DNA of 64,000 nucleotides from Prostheceraeus crozeri. Lineage: Eukaryota > Platyhelminthes > Polycladida > Euryleptidae. The translations under genes and the position numbers were made by a program. A model generated the notes under the pieces. It was not told where the DNA came from and did not search any database. It saw nothing but the letters and a program-made list of their open reading frames with translations. Positions 12,068-23,271 of the stretch are shown here, one piece after another (within the stretch, counting starts at the first letter, position 1; each line of letters starts with the position of its first letter). The DNA is taken from contig CAJQUW010007819.1 of assembly GCA_907163375.1 (NCBI GenBank), positions 558,001-622,000 on the forward strand, read 5' to 3'.

Positions 12068-12496
12068 CGTGGTGAGATCATAATGATTTAGACTCTACCG
12101 CAAGGCGTGTTGCTGCGGACTTCTTCGCGCAGTGAAACTTATGAGTATATAGGTCCGAATATAGCAAAGTTAACTTTCATCAGCATGCACATCTCCAGTA
12201 AATTATATCACTTTAATATATCGAATTTTCATACATTATTCGATATTTTTATGAAGTTCAATCGTATTTTGAGATTTTAAAGTATAGACGAATAATGAGA
12301 AATCATGTTACTTGAGGTTAACTTGATGAACCATGATAATATTCTACAGTGACTTTTAAATATCTATGCCATATTCTGTAGGGCTAGTGTGTATGAAAAA
12401 CAGACAACAATGAGGAGTTTTCACTAGTCAGTAGCATCTCACGAGCGGATACAGTAGTCATTCATTTTCATGATTGGCCTACGGCAATAATGCAGC

Positions 12497-12640
12497 CAGG
12501 GTTGGAACCGGCCGCCGGCCGGCCGGCCGGTTTTAGTCACGCCGGCCGCCGGCCCTGGCCCCGGCCGCAAATTTTGAAAACCGGCCGGCAGGCAGGCCGG
12601 TTTTAGTAATACCGGCCGGGCGGTGCTTTTTCAAGGCCGT
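12497..12640. repeat. CCGGCC-rich terminal array (left hAT end)
   Basis: Alternating CCGGCCGG blocks and ACGCCGGCC or GGTTTTAGT linkers in an otherwise AT-rich window. It mirrors the array at 14750-14926. Confidence 0.8.
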
Positions 12641-12649
12641 TTTGTCAAC

Positions 12650-13111
12650 TACCGACATCACCAACTGCATCACTGCTACAGCATTGTGGGAGCCTGCAAA
12701 CATATAAAATAATGTCTGATGCATATGTCTGGTGCTCTTCTCCTTGCGCTTACAACAGCTGTTCACATGACGAAGTGCGGCTGATAGTCCATAGTTCTTC
12801 CGTGTACCTTTCATATCTGGTGGTCCATGAGTTTTAAAAAAGCTAACTTCACAATGACGACAAGCAACCCATCCAGTAAGTTCTCTCATCGTGCCTGTAG
12901 TATATATCAATCCAAGAATATCTGACCATGAGGATGTTGATGAATATTTCGTAATGTTTCTCTTTGCCTTCTCAGTGAACTCCAAAACACAATTGCCAAT
13001 CATTTGCTTGATTTCCTTGTCTGTGAGATCCCAGTCCGAAACGGATTCGGCGTCGAGGTCGGTCATGATTGTAAAACAGTCACAGAAAGTTGTCTGAAAT
13101 ATCTTGTGCAT
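12650..13111 (-). pseudogene. BED zinc-finger fragment of a hAT transposase
   Basis: The frame from 13111 reads about 150 residues before running into the GC-rich terminal array. Residues 81-119 form a BED-type zinc finger: CRHC (C84, C87), then H115 and C119 in ALRHVNSC. BED fingers are the usual DNA-binding N-terminus of hAT transposases and ZBED proteins. The ATG at 13066 (MTDLDAES) is an alternative start. No RNase-H-like catalytic domain or dimerisation domain follows; the element ends after the finger, so the gene has lost its C-terminal two thirds. Confidence 0.6.
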
Positions 13112-13661
13112 CTAATCTCGTATAAGTTAAAATATCTTGTGCATGTTGCATAATGGTATCAGTTTTACCGAATCAAACTCGTTGGAGGAAACCATAGTAA
13201 CAAAGACAGAAGCCCCTCGATCAATTGAATTGACAGCTCTTCAAACACACATTAGCCGAAGAAAACAATTTCTTAGCAAAAGTCTGTTTTAGAGTTCAAC
13301 AGACTTGCTAAGTTGATGCAGAATTAGGTTGCAATCATTATGCAATACCAATGTCACTAAGAAATTTACTATCAAACTTCTTTCCTTGCATCTATTTTCC
13401 CTTGGCAAGGTATTCTTTACATCACTTCTCTTTCCTACTCCTTCGAATCACACAGACAGCACCAAATATTGGTGCATTATCACAAAAAACAAATGTTACA
13501 TTAGGTAGATATTTGTTAAATTTATCACGGCATCCTTCGACTCAGATTTACCCCGCCGTTGCCCAATTTCTTTCGAAAGCATTCATCGTGACACCTCAAT
13601 TCACATTTGATGATTGCACCTCGCTTACCAAACCTTCCTTCGTTGCTGCTGAGACTGTATA

Positions 13662-14384
13662 GTCCGGCAGCCAGAACGAGTTTCTGCAGGGAACGAGGCC
13701 GAAAGTGAGACTTTCACAGAATGATGTACACCCTATGCCTACTACGAATCGGTACGTCTGCCTAGTTCTAGTGAGTTCCTCTTCTTGTCAGACATGATCA
13801 AAGAAAAACACATGCAAATCCAATGGGACACAGATTGAAGTTTTTGGTTAAAATGAAATTTTCTATATTTCCTCTGATTAAACGAAAAGTACTAAACCCA
13901 GAGTCATGAATTTTGGCATGGAATGTCTTCAGGTCATTTCCTTTCATGTCCATTCACCCCTGTCTATAAAGTTAAACACATTCAGATTTGGCGAGCCTCT
14001 TAATGTCGGCAAACTCCAACATGTTGGCCCACTTCATCCACATTGAACCACATTCTCACATACATCACCGATCAAATGCATGATAATAACACATGCACAT
14101 AATAGAAAATGACCTGAAGACATTCCATGCCAAAAATTATGACTCTAGGTTTCGAACTTTTCGTTTAATCAGAGAAAATATAGAAAATTTCATTTTAACC
14201 AAAAACTTCAATCTGTGTCCCATTGGATTTGCATGTATTTTTCTTTGATCATGTCTGACAAGAAGAGGAACTCACTAGAACTCGGCAGACGTACCGATTC
14301 GTAGTAGGCATAGGGTGTGCATCATTCTGTGAAAGTCTCATTTTTGGCCTCGTTCCCTGCAGAAACTCGTTCTGGCTGCCGGAC
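13662..14384. mobile_element. palindromic TA-flanked element (foldback MITE), 723 bp
   Basis: Left arm 13662-13941 and right arm 14105-14384 are inverted copies of each other, about 280 bp each and ~95 percent identical by eye, around a ~160-bp centre. The ends are GTCCGGCAGCCAGAACGAG and its inverse. TA precedes (13660-13661) and follows (14385-14386). No coding sequence. Size, long arms and TA flanks suit a Tc1/mariner-mobilised MITE. It lies inside the hAT at 12497-14926. Confidence 0.85.
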
Positions 14385-14749
14385 TAGTATGTAGATCGCC
14401 TCGCGTCCTCATGTTGCCCAATATCGTAGCAACAAATGTCGGTCGCCTCGGAACTAGAGTCTGTGACCAAGTAAACAACAAGAAATGGCATCCTCTAAAC
14501 TTTCCTGAGAGTGAATAATTGCGAGCAGGGTCAACATGACACAAGACAATTAAATCCTTGATGCTATTAAGAAACGCCAAGTCCTGTGACCTGTGACAGC
14601 CTAAATTATTATGCTAGTCCTTTATCAAGTCTCACATATCGGAGTAACATTCATCTCATCAAAAATATGCGGTTACTTTGGAACGTACACGTAGTAATAC
14701 TCATCTACACGCTCATGATCTTCAATGACCATGAAAGCATCAGAATTTT

Positions 14750-14926
14750 AAATAGGCTGGCCTCCGACCAGCCAGTTTTAGATACGCCGGCCTCGGACCG
14801 GCCGGTTTTGAATGCACCGACCGCCGGCCCGGCCCCGGCCGGCTTCTCTGAGCGCCGGCCCGGCCAACGGCCGGCCGGTTTTCAAGACGCCGGGCGCCGG
14901 CCCGGCCCCGGCCGGTTCCAACCCTG
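14750..14926. repeat. CCGGCC-rich terminal array (right hAT end)
   Basis: About four units combining a GGCCGGTTTT-type linker with CCGGCCCGGCC blocks. Outer units are purer; inner units (14755-14790) are decayed towards GGCTGGCC, suggesting age-graded decay of CpG sites. Confidence 0.8.
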
Positions 14927-14936
14927 TGATGCACCA

Positions 14937-15850
14937 TGTCGAGTAGCAACAGTTTACAATTGGATAAGAGAATTTCAGAATAGACGAAGGGATGTTATGG
15001 ATCGTAAGTCGACCGGAAGGCCAATTGAACTTGGTGATGATCATCGAGAAAATTGCACAAAATTGTCCTTGATAATCGGCGTATCAGCAAGAAAGAGTTA
15101 GCAAAACAGTTAAATGTGTCTTTCGGCAGAGCCTTGAACATGCTTTCTGAAATGGGCATCAGAAAACTGTGCTCAAGATTCGTTCTATACTTTTTAACAG
15201 CTGAAATGCGTAAACGTCGCCTTCAATGCTGCAACCAACTGCTTTATCGGAATGTGGGTGATGTTTAAGCAATATCAACACATAAGACGAGACACCATTG
15301 TCGCTTTACTTACCGGAAGATAAACGATCCTCAAAGGAGTTCAAATTCCTGGTGAATCGGAAAGTTGCAAGTTGCGTTGCGGAACAAGCCATGTTTGATA
15401 CTCACCATCTTTTGGAACAGTCGCGGAGTTGTGACATGGATTTTGTTGATAAACAACGTCGTCTGAATGGAGAGTACTACTGCGAACAACTTCCAGCTGC
15501 ATGGCAAGGTGTTCACAAGACTCGAAACCAGAACTCTACTTGCTCCACGACAACGCTCCTATTCATACCGCAACGATCACTGATGCCGCAATCACAAACA
15601 ATGGCTATGAAGGTCTCCCCCATCCTGCCTATAGCCCGGACTTGGCCCCGTGTGACTTTTAGTTGTTTCGACATTCGAAACATCCCCTCAGAGGCGAATG
15701 TTCTGAGAATAGCACAAATGTCGAAACCGTTGTTATGGAATTTTTCAATTCCAAAAGTCCGGAGTTCTTCCATGAGCCATTTCGGGAGCTGCCTAACAGG
15801 TGGGCTAAGTGTGGGGAGAATGACGGGGGATACAACGAAAAAAGATGATT
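14937..15850 (+). pseudogene. mariner DD34D transposase, frameshifted
   Basis: Blocks in order: ATVYNWIREFQNRRRDVMD with an STGRP linker (HTH), KKELAKQLNVSF, RKLCSRFVLYFLTAEMRKRR, DETPLSLYLPEDKRSSKEF (first catalytic Asp in DETP), MDFVDK, LLHDNAPIHTATI (second Asp, near 15550) and YSPDLAPCDF (third Asp). 34 residues separate the second and third Asp, so the family is DD34D. At least four frame changes and a stop just after the third Asp break it. The N-terminal codons lie left of the hAT, near 12470-12496. Confidence 0.85.
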
Positions 15851-16135
15851 ACTTTCTTGTCTTGATGACAAATAGATAGGCCTACTTTTTAGACATGCGC
15901 CTTCTCCATCTAGTATTTATCACTTTGGAATAACATTGAACTTAATAAAAATGTCAAAAATAGATGAAAATTCGATATATCAAAAGTGATATAATTTACT
16001 GCAGATGTGAGTGTTGATGAAAGTTAACTTCGCTACATTTCGGACCTATATACTCACAAGTTTCACTGCGCGAAGAAACAAGTCAATAGCATCACGCCTT
16101 GCGGTCGAGTCTAAATCATTTTTGGTCTCACCACG

Positions 16136-16502
16136 TAACTTGATATGATGCTGTATCGACTTGCTAAATAGTGAGTAATGCCAGACGTGACACATTTATT
16201 TGATCCCGAATGAAATGAAGTTGTGAAATGAAGATTTGATGAAGGTAAACAGAATGATGCCAAAATAACAGATTCTGATTCAAGAAATAATGAGATGAAT
16301 TAGAAGGAAGATAACAAGATCTCAAATGTCAACAATGGACTATCCGTGGTCATCAGGAGAGACTACGGTAGTACGATCGTGTTTCGTTCCCTCACCTATG
16401 AACACTCAAACCCACCGCAGTCTCCATTCGGAGTTAATACCGTACTTTGTATAATGAAAGTCGTGACAATAAATATAAAATAAGACAAATATTGCAATCA
16501 AA
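16136..16502. other. unassigned spacer right of the mariner
   Basis: No features seen. Confidence 0.3.
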
Positions 16503-16823
16503 TCAATCGCTATTAATCCTCTTATGAGGAATTGTATTCTCAGGAAAAGTTAATAAAACTACGGGGAAATGAAAGTCATCTACCTTCTGGTAAACTGAAG
16601 TTTTTAAGCCATCATTTGAAATTTCTGATTTTACATCCAGATGCTCCACACACTTATCGTCATACCCGCTGCGACTAGCTTCTAGACTATCAGAATAAGC
16701 CAATGGGATTCTCAAATCAAAGCTTGTGTATTTAATAATGCAAATATCATCTATGTACCGTGAAGCATTGGATAATAAACGAGCAAATCCTGTTTTCTTG
16801 TTTTCAACCAAGTTAAGATCCAT
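16503..16823 (-). pseudogene. reverse transcriptase fragment, YIDD type (probably Penelope-like)
   Basis: 106 residues on the minus strand. Residues 20-31 read ASRYIDDICIIK, the palm motif with YIDD in place of YADD or YVDD. The tail (TSVYQKVDDFHFPVVLLTFP and then NTIP) matches the downstream block seen in YIDD reverse transcriptases of Penelope-like elements (tlYdKrdDFnF...fP...sniP). Upstream RT motifs and any endonuclease are absent. It could belong to another YIDD retroelement group. Confidence 0.55.
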
Positions 16824-17933
16824 TCATATCGGACGCGGAGCGGAGGGTCACGGAATTTAGGAACTAATAAAATTTAGGCAATCGCAAGTTAATATCAATT
16901 TGAAACTTTTCGTTCATGACATCTTTCTGTTTGAAATTATAACATCAAGATGACCATCAATAGGTGCATAAGTTGTTGATTTTCATGCTTAAAATCTGTT
17001 ATTGCAAACTGGCATATATTTAATTCTGTCTCTACGTTATTTAGTTCTATCATACTATTAGTTTTTCCTTCTCCAGTAGTTACTGTTAACATGGTCATTT
17101 TCTATAATTTCATTGTTTTCTTTATTTTGTTATATCGTGATGTTACGCATGACATGCATTCATTTGTGTTCATTCAGGCCTATAAAAACTGACCTTTTAC
17201 TTGCAATAAAGATCCATGATTCATCTAACAAGTTGTTTCCCTACTCCGTGGTTTTATGGCTACATCAACATAAGCAACCCGTAGGTGTACAACTTGTTAA
17301 ATTGAAACTAAGCTCTTTCAGTAAGATTTCAACGTAGAACATTGCAAATGATAGCGTGATTGCTACAATCTGTATCTACCGGAGTAATGATGGAATGACG
17401 ATGGATGTATTTCATGCAGTTATTTGAAAAGTAGCTTTCATCATAATTTTCGTCCTTTCTTTCATTTTTTGCTGTTCTTATGAATACAATCTTCAGTATT
17501 CGTTTGAAGGCGAGCCGTGGCACATGTAATGATGCTACTGCGCCAATCTTGAAATTCACCGCCGTCAATTTTATAAGCTTTACTTGCCCCATTGATGTCA
17601 TTATCATGCACAATGCCCGCTATATTCACAGTTTCCATCAACTTACTCCTACAGGGAGATGCGTGTTAATCTTATCTTATCTTTCTTCTCATCTTGACTC
17701 TGTTGTCCGATCGAACTTTGGATACAGGCAGATACTATGTAGACGAAATCATTCTTTTCATTGGCAACGAAATATTCTAACATCTTTGCATGCAGACATA
17801 GTGATTGCAATTTTCTATAGAATAATGTTAGCTTCTTAGCCGTAAAAGAGTAAGTTATTCATGCAATGTGGCTTCGCATTCACTTAAGGTCCATAGTTTG
17901 CATTTTTATTCCTTATCCTGTGACTGCATTTAC
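16824..17933. other. no recognised gene
   Basis: Short unassigned frames on both strands (17113-17337 plus, 17329-17613 minus, 17480-17839 plus). The 17329-17613 and 17480-17839 frames overlap antisense and neither has a motif I know. A CGGACGCGGAGCG string near 16828 resembles 53200-53212. Confidence 0.3.
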
Positions 17934-19244
17934 CAGAGTTGCAATCGGTCCGGAATTTTCGAGACCGGACCGGAGACCGTCACTTGACCGACCGAGGTCA
18001 TCGATGAAGTATGTAGTTATACACAGCTATCGTTGATATACAGGGTGTCTAAAACAGCGGTTGAATTTCAATGTGGTCTAAAAATGAAAGAACACTGCAA
18101 GTGTGTGTTTCACGGATAAATAATAAACCTTTGCATCATGGAAGTTGTGACTTTCTCAATAAATTGGGATGAATTTGAAAGAAAATGCTCATTTTAAACT
18201 GCTCTTTGAGTACTCTCTTTGTGCTCTTTGAGTACAATCGTACATCGTATCAAATGAATTAGAGCCTACGTGAAAACTTTATGAATTTATCTTTTATTTT
18301 ACATCTTGTTATCTATCTAATCAATCTTATGGAGTTACTTTCAGTTTTTAAATTCAAATTTAATTCAAGCCGAGATTGCTCCGTGTTATTCCATAGTCTA
18401 CATTGGACATCAACGGTTGACTTTTAAATTTGAACAATCATTTCATTTTTCTTTGAATAACATACCAAGCGCGTTACTTATATGAGAAGGCCGTAATGAC
18501 GAACTCGTTGCGAATGCGTTTCGCTGATCGGAATAACTGGGCCTTTCTTTGTTCTCCGCAAATTTATGCGAGCTTAGGCCTAGTATGCGGTACGATTAGC
18601 TGAATTTACCATAACGGTGTAGATACAAGTATGTTGGCATCTAGTCGATTATTGAAATGAGCATGCGATATGTGTTTGGCATCATCTTCACTTTCCCTAT
18701 ATGTAGACAGACATGCCATTGATCTTTGTATTGTGTCCACACTCCAATTTATGGCTCTTTAATAAGACTTATGCAGCGTTGAAGTAAATTTAATCAGCTA
18801 AAAGCATGACTATTGACTAATAAGCATTAAAAAGATTTTTCGGTTACTTTAGTACAACAATCACTGCAAAAAATACATGCATCTCTTGTTTGTTACACAA
18901 TCAGCAGAAATATTATGAACCACATGTATTATGAAAAATTCAAATTCACATAACTGACAGCGTATTTTGTAGTATTTGAGAAAGGCCATAATTGAACTTC
19001 GAGTATTAAATTTCATTGTTTTATAAATTTCCAATTCAAATTGAACTGATAATGAAAGAATCGAATGCTAGTGAAGATTCTAATATAATAATCGCATGCC
19101 TAACTGCACCTTAATAACAACGACTGCTTCTAAGTCAAAGACTGTGTGCGACAAGTGCAATTTCTCAAATAAGATGGGATCGGAATTATACCGGTATGGC
19201 CGGTCCGATTTTCCATACCGGACCGGCGACCGGCTACAATTCTG
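17934..19244. mobile_element. hAT-like non-autonomous element, 1311 bp
   Basis: Left end CAGAGTTGCAATCGGTCCGG and right end reading CAGAATTGTAGCCGGTCGCC on the opposite strand are inverted and similar. Flanking 8-mers gcatttac (17926-17933) and tcgtttac (19245-19252) match at 6 of 8. Both ends carry CCGGTCCG/GGACCGG blocks, echoing the GC-rich ends of the hAT at 12497. No transposase frame is present. The moderate end similarity and imperfect duplication indicate an old copy. Confidence 0.6.
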
Positions 19245-19297
19245 TCGTTTACGTCTTGGAAAATGACTGCTGCAATAGTAGCTACTCTCTAATGTGC

Positions 19298-20559
19298 GAA
19301 TTGCAAATCCAGTGAAGTCCTTAAACTTCATCGGTCGGAATAAGTTATCAATATATTACAAAAATTCCAAATACTGCGACCGAGAAATTATATCAAAAAG
19401 TGCACGCGACGTTTCGCACTACACTGTAAATCGCTCAATACCAATCACATACGAAGGATGCATACCAAAATATTTTTTTGGTATGTTTATGTATGATCTT
19501 GGTATATATTTGTATGCTTTTCGCATGTTATTTCAAGTGTGGTATGCTTTACATACTAAAGCCATACCAGCACAATGTTAAAAGAAAGCATCAATCATGT
19601 TCAAAGTATGTTGATTTAAAGCTTTTTGTCAATAAAGATCACACTAATGCTACTACTGCCTTGTAAGTAGTGAGATAATGACATTTTATAGTCAAACTAA
19701 CAATACTGAATTCGATTTTAATACATGTAAGTCCGAGGCATTTCATTAATAATCAATAAGTATTTGACCATCAACAATTATGCATTATGTAATTTTGGAA
19801 CTAAGCATACTATCAATCCAAAATAAAGACACATTATAATTCATGAACGCAAAAATAGTTATGTTTGAGATATATAAGTCAACATGGTTGCTGAAAAGTT
19901 ATCGTTTTATTGAAATGATGTCTATCAATTTAGTTCAAGGAAATGAGCTAATTATGAGTCTTGTGAATGCTATAAGACAAGTTGGAAAGATGACATGCGG
20001 CTTTAATTCCACAACGAATCTAATCTAGCTAAATACCACACTTTCACAAAGAAATATTAACGACTGGTATTACTGGAAAAAGTTATTTGTAAGTAGTATG
20101 TAGTATAACATATTTTTTGCCATATGACATAAAGCTATTCATACGAAAGACATACGAAACACATACCAATTTGTATCGGGTCTCGTATATAAAACATACC
20201 AAGAATTCGTATTTCAACGTAAAACAGCCAATCACAGTTAGCATAGTTCGTATCGTTTACATACCAATCACATACGAAAGTAAATGGCCATTCGTATGAA
20301 AAACATACCAGATTTCTTTATATATACCAGAATCTCGTATCAAATGTTGGTTTCAAATTGTATGTAAACTTGGTATGTGTTTGTATGTAATTTTCGTATC
20401 CAGCGATTTACAGTGTAGGCTTAGTCATGGTAAAACAGCGATTACAGCTGAACTAACTGTTTTACCCTTTGCATGACTAAGCCTAGTGCGAAACGTCGCT
20501 TGCACTTTTGAATATAATTTCTCGGTCGTAGAATTTGGAATTTTTGTAATATATTGATA
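19298..20559. mobile_element. foldback element with 12-bp TSD, interrupted by MITE A
   Basis: The 12-mer TCTCTAATGTGC occurs at 19286-19297 and again at 20560-20571. Between them lie a 48-bp non-repeated leader (19298-19345), a left arm (19346-19421), and a right arm ending exactly at 20559. Arms share TATCAATATATTACAAAAAT and the rest of about 75 bp inverted. A second smaller palindrome (taggcttagtcatg...catgactaagccta, 20416-20485) is the centre. Removing the 994-bp MITE A and one TA leaves one continuous ~265-bp hairpin element. The layout (12-bp duplication, ~50-bp leader, inverted repeats) is the same as the PLE at 59775-60658, so a Penelope-type origin is possible; there is no coding sequence. 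Confidence 0.65.
19422..20415. mobile_element. TA-flanked MITE family, copy A, 994 bp
   Basis: Ends are CACTGTAAATCGCT and its exact inverse (14 bp perfect), directly bordered by TA on both sides (19420-19421, 20416-20417). Subterminal regions are full of CATACGAA and ATACCAA motifs in both orientations, e.g. ATACCAATCACATACGAA near 19438 and again near 20260. Copy B at 21295 is ~85-90 percent identical. The small frame at 19843-20028 is shared by both copies but looks like chance. Superfamily uncertain (TA duplication suits Tc1/mariner). Confidence 0.85.
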
Positions 20560-20571
20560 TCTCTAATGTGC

Positions 20572-21292
20572 CTTAAGAAACACACGCTTCTCCCGACAGT
20601 TTGTCATTTAAACCTAGGAATATTATGTGTTCATGGTTTTGATAAAGAATTCTTCCCTTTCTTGAAGCCCCGAAATAAGAATATCCTCATCTTCATACTC
20701 GCTAATCACATCAAAGATTTGAATAAATCATTAACATTGTGCACATTTTCCCGAAAATAAGTATTCACATAAGTTTTTTGCTGGCTGCAATTATAGAACT
20801 ACGTCGGTCACTCAATCTACACTGAAATCTCAACTGAAATAGCATATTGAACATAAATTTTCAACCTGCACTAAAACTAGTGAAAAGAGGCATCGGGATT
20901 CAAAACTTGACATCAGAGGCATCTATTTGACTTGCAGCAGGAAGCATGCGCATTAAGGGAGAGCGCGATCCACTCAATGGCATTAAGCAAAATACTTGAT
21001 CGAACATTGATTCCATAATATAATGAATTAATGAGCACCATTGCCTCTAACGAACGTGTGTATAGATGACCTGTCACAGAGGTTGGACTTTCAGGTCGAT
21101 AATTTACGAAACAAGACATGCTGTATATCAAACCACTTTCGAAATAAAGGGTTCATAAAGAATTGTAAAATTTAATGTTTTCTAATAATTAATGATAGAG
21201 TCATACGAAATATTCTAATAATTATATTGCAAAACTGAAAATACATGTACAGTATATTATTAGTTCACGCATAGGACTCGCAATCCTGCTAC
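20572..21292. other. unassigned stretch between the two MITE copies
   Basis: Contains short frames (20554-20760 plus, 20913-21131 minus) without recognisable motifs. Probably non-coding. Confidence 0.3.
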
Positions 21293-21958
21293 TACACTGT
21301 AAATCGCTCAATACCAATCACATACGAAGGATGCATACCAAAATATTTTTTGGTATATTTCTGTATTCTCTTGGTATATATTTGCATGCTTTTCGTATGC
21401 TTTTTCAAATATGGTATGCTTTACATACTAAAGCCATACCAGCACAATGTTAAAAGAAAGCATCAATGATTTCCAATATATGTTGATTTAAGGCCTTTTG
21501 TCAATAAAGATCACACTAATGCTACTACTGTTTTGTAAGTAGTAAGATAATGACATTTAATAGTCAAACTTACAATACCGAATTAGATTTTAATACATGT
21601 AAGTCTAAGGCATTTCATAAATAATCAATAAGTATTTAACCATCAACAATTATGCATTATGTAATTTTGGAACTAAGCATACTATCAATCCAAAATAAAG
21701 ACACATTATAATTCATGAACGCAAAAATAGTTATGTTTGAGATATATAAGTCAACATGGTTGCTGAAAAGTTATCGTTTTATTGAAATGATGTCTATCAA
21801 TTTAGTTCAAGGAAATGAGCTAATTATGAGTCTTGAGAATGCCATAAGACAAGTAGCTACGATGACATGCGGCATTACTTTCACAATAATTCCAATCTGG
21901 TTAAATACCACACTTTCACAAAGAAATATTAACGACTGGTATTACTGGAAAAATGTTA

Positions 21959-23271
21959 CAGATTGTTTCATAAAAAATGGATCACCCTTAAACATCGCCT
22001 TAACTTCAACTTTGTCTAACTCCGCCAAACTTGAACGAATTTCTCTGAAATTTGGAAGAGATGTCAGTTGTGCTTACTAATATCATTGTTGGAAATTTCA
22101 AGCATGAATATTGAGTTGTTTTCCTGTTATCGATAAAAAAGTAGTAGATAATTTGATCTTCATTTAGCAATGTTACACAAAATCATACCTCACTCTTATA
22201 AAATTACATTTGTTTCCTTAGTTATGTAATATGTTGTTCTACAAGCCAAAAGCTATCAAGCAAAACAAAAATAAAGAAAATCGGTCAATCAGAACCAGTA
22301 TAGCACCATTATTCATCAACAATAATGTAACTGCTACATGTGATTAACTGGACTTCATGTTCCATAGCTTCCTGACTTCGTTGCGGTGGTGTTAGCAGCA
22401 CTCCTGATTGCTTTCAGCTAGGAATCTATCTCCTACCGGTTGAAAACAATACAAAGCACAAATGAACAATAACGAGATCGCATTCACAAAAGGCAAAGTG
22501 TCAGCCTTGCTAGAACTAGAGTTATCTTTGCGAGCTACAAGCAAGCGACTAAATGTCCCTTACACAAACGTGCATCGATGGCATAATGATGATTTTCGAC
22601 TCTGTCGTAAAGAGGGCTCTGGCCGTCCACGCAAAACATCCAAACGTAGAGACCGCCTAATTTTGAGATTTGTTAAAGTTGATCCAAGTCTCTCGTTAAC
22701 TGAGATGGCTGCACTACTCTCGTCTATTTCTAAAGACTGGAAGACTTATTGAGTCGAATTTCAAGAGCTGTAAGAGGCCCTCTCAGATCGAATTATCAGA
22801 TCAGCATACAAAAAGACGTCTCAGATAGGCAATGAGTCACTATCACTGGCGAAATCATCTTATGCAAGTCTCGATTAGGGCTTAGGACATTATCTTGGCC
22901 AGCTCGTTCTCCTGATCTGAATCCCATAGAAAATGTATGGAGTATTCTAAAACGTAACGTTCGTCGTTCACTGCTACCTACAGATGGCGTGTCACTGTTA
23001 AAAAGAGAGTGGAGAAAGTTAGATCAGTCAAAAATCAACGATATCATCGAATCGTTAATGCCTAGACGAATTGGTAATGTCATTGACAATAAGGGTAGGG
23101 CCACAAAATATTAGCTTCTTAAGAACCGTTACTGTATCATAGCTTATCAGATTATATAAGGACATTTAAATATATTAGGGACATGAAATAACATGAAAAA
23201 TGCTTTCTGTATCATACTTATGTTTTATTTAGTCAAATTTTAGGATGATCCACTTTTTATGAAACGGACTG
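21959..23271 (+). mobile_element. Tc1-like element, 1313 bp, internally deleted
   Basis: Left end CAGATTGTTTCATAAAAAAT and right end reading CAGTCCGTTTCATAAAAAGT on the other strand match at about 28 of 34 positions. TA flanks both sides (21957-21958, 23272-23273). Copy A of the host MITE has a single TA at the same place, which proves the boundaries. The transposase is at 22462-23114. Confidence 0.9.
22462..23114 (+). pseudogene. Tc1-like transposase with deleted catalytic centre
   Basis: The N-terminal 96 residues hold the paired-like HTH region (LRATSKRLNVPYTNVHRW, then a GSGRPRKTS linker and a second HTH start). After about 130 bp of decayed sequence the C-terminus resumes at about 22885: WPARSPDLNPIENVWSILKR, ending DNKGRATKY and TAG at 23112-23114. 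The region with the first two catalytic Asp is missing: about 217 codons remain of the ~340 usual for the family. Upstream 500 bp (21990-22460) are untranslated. Confidence 0.85.

Larger units (their letters stand above)
12497..14926 (-). mobile_element. hAT element with extremely GC-rich ends, inserted in the mariner ORF
   Basis: Left end CAGGGTTGGAACCGGCCG and right end CCGGCCGGTTCCAACCCTG are inverted copies. The outer 140-170 bp at each side consist of CCGGCC-rich repeats. Flanking 8-mers taatgcag and tgatgcac differ at two positions, consistent with an aged 8-bp duplication. Mariner transposase codons stop on the left (AYG block, about 12480) and resume on the right (ATVYNWIREFQ, about 14945), so the insertion split that ORF. 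Inside are a minus-strand BED-finger ORF (12650-13111) and a palindromic element (13662-14384). The rest of a hAT transposase is missing, so it is an internally deleted, non-autonomous copy. Confidence 0.8.
12068..16135 (+). mobile_element. mariner (DD34D) with ~205-bp TIRs, carrying a nested hAT
   Basis: The left arm 12068-12272 (starting CGTGGTGAGATC) pairs with the right arm 15931-16135 (ending GGTCTCACCACG) at roughly 85-90 percent identity. TA lies directly outside both ends (12066-12067 and 16136-16137), the Tc1/mariner target duplication. Without the 2430-bp hAT the element is about 1.64 kb. The transposase remnant is at 14937-15850 with its first codons left of the hAT. Inverted repeats of ~205 bp are far longer than the ~30 bp of classical mariners. 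The coding region is broken, so this copy is not autonomous. Confidence 0.88.

Noticed and set aside
13351-13662. 103-residue plus frame inside the hAT
   Set aside because: No motif, opposite strand to the BED-finger ORF, likely chance.
14586-15101. 171-residue plus frame and minus frames rich in Arg, Pro, Ala, Gly
   Set aside because: Most of the residues are translations of the CCGGCC array at a hAT end.
19843-22080. Near-identical small ORFs starting MNAKIVMFEIYKSTW in both MITE copies
   Set aside because: The copies are ~90 percent identical DNA, so sharing is expected; the frame runs into the Tc1 in copy B and has no motif.
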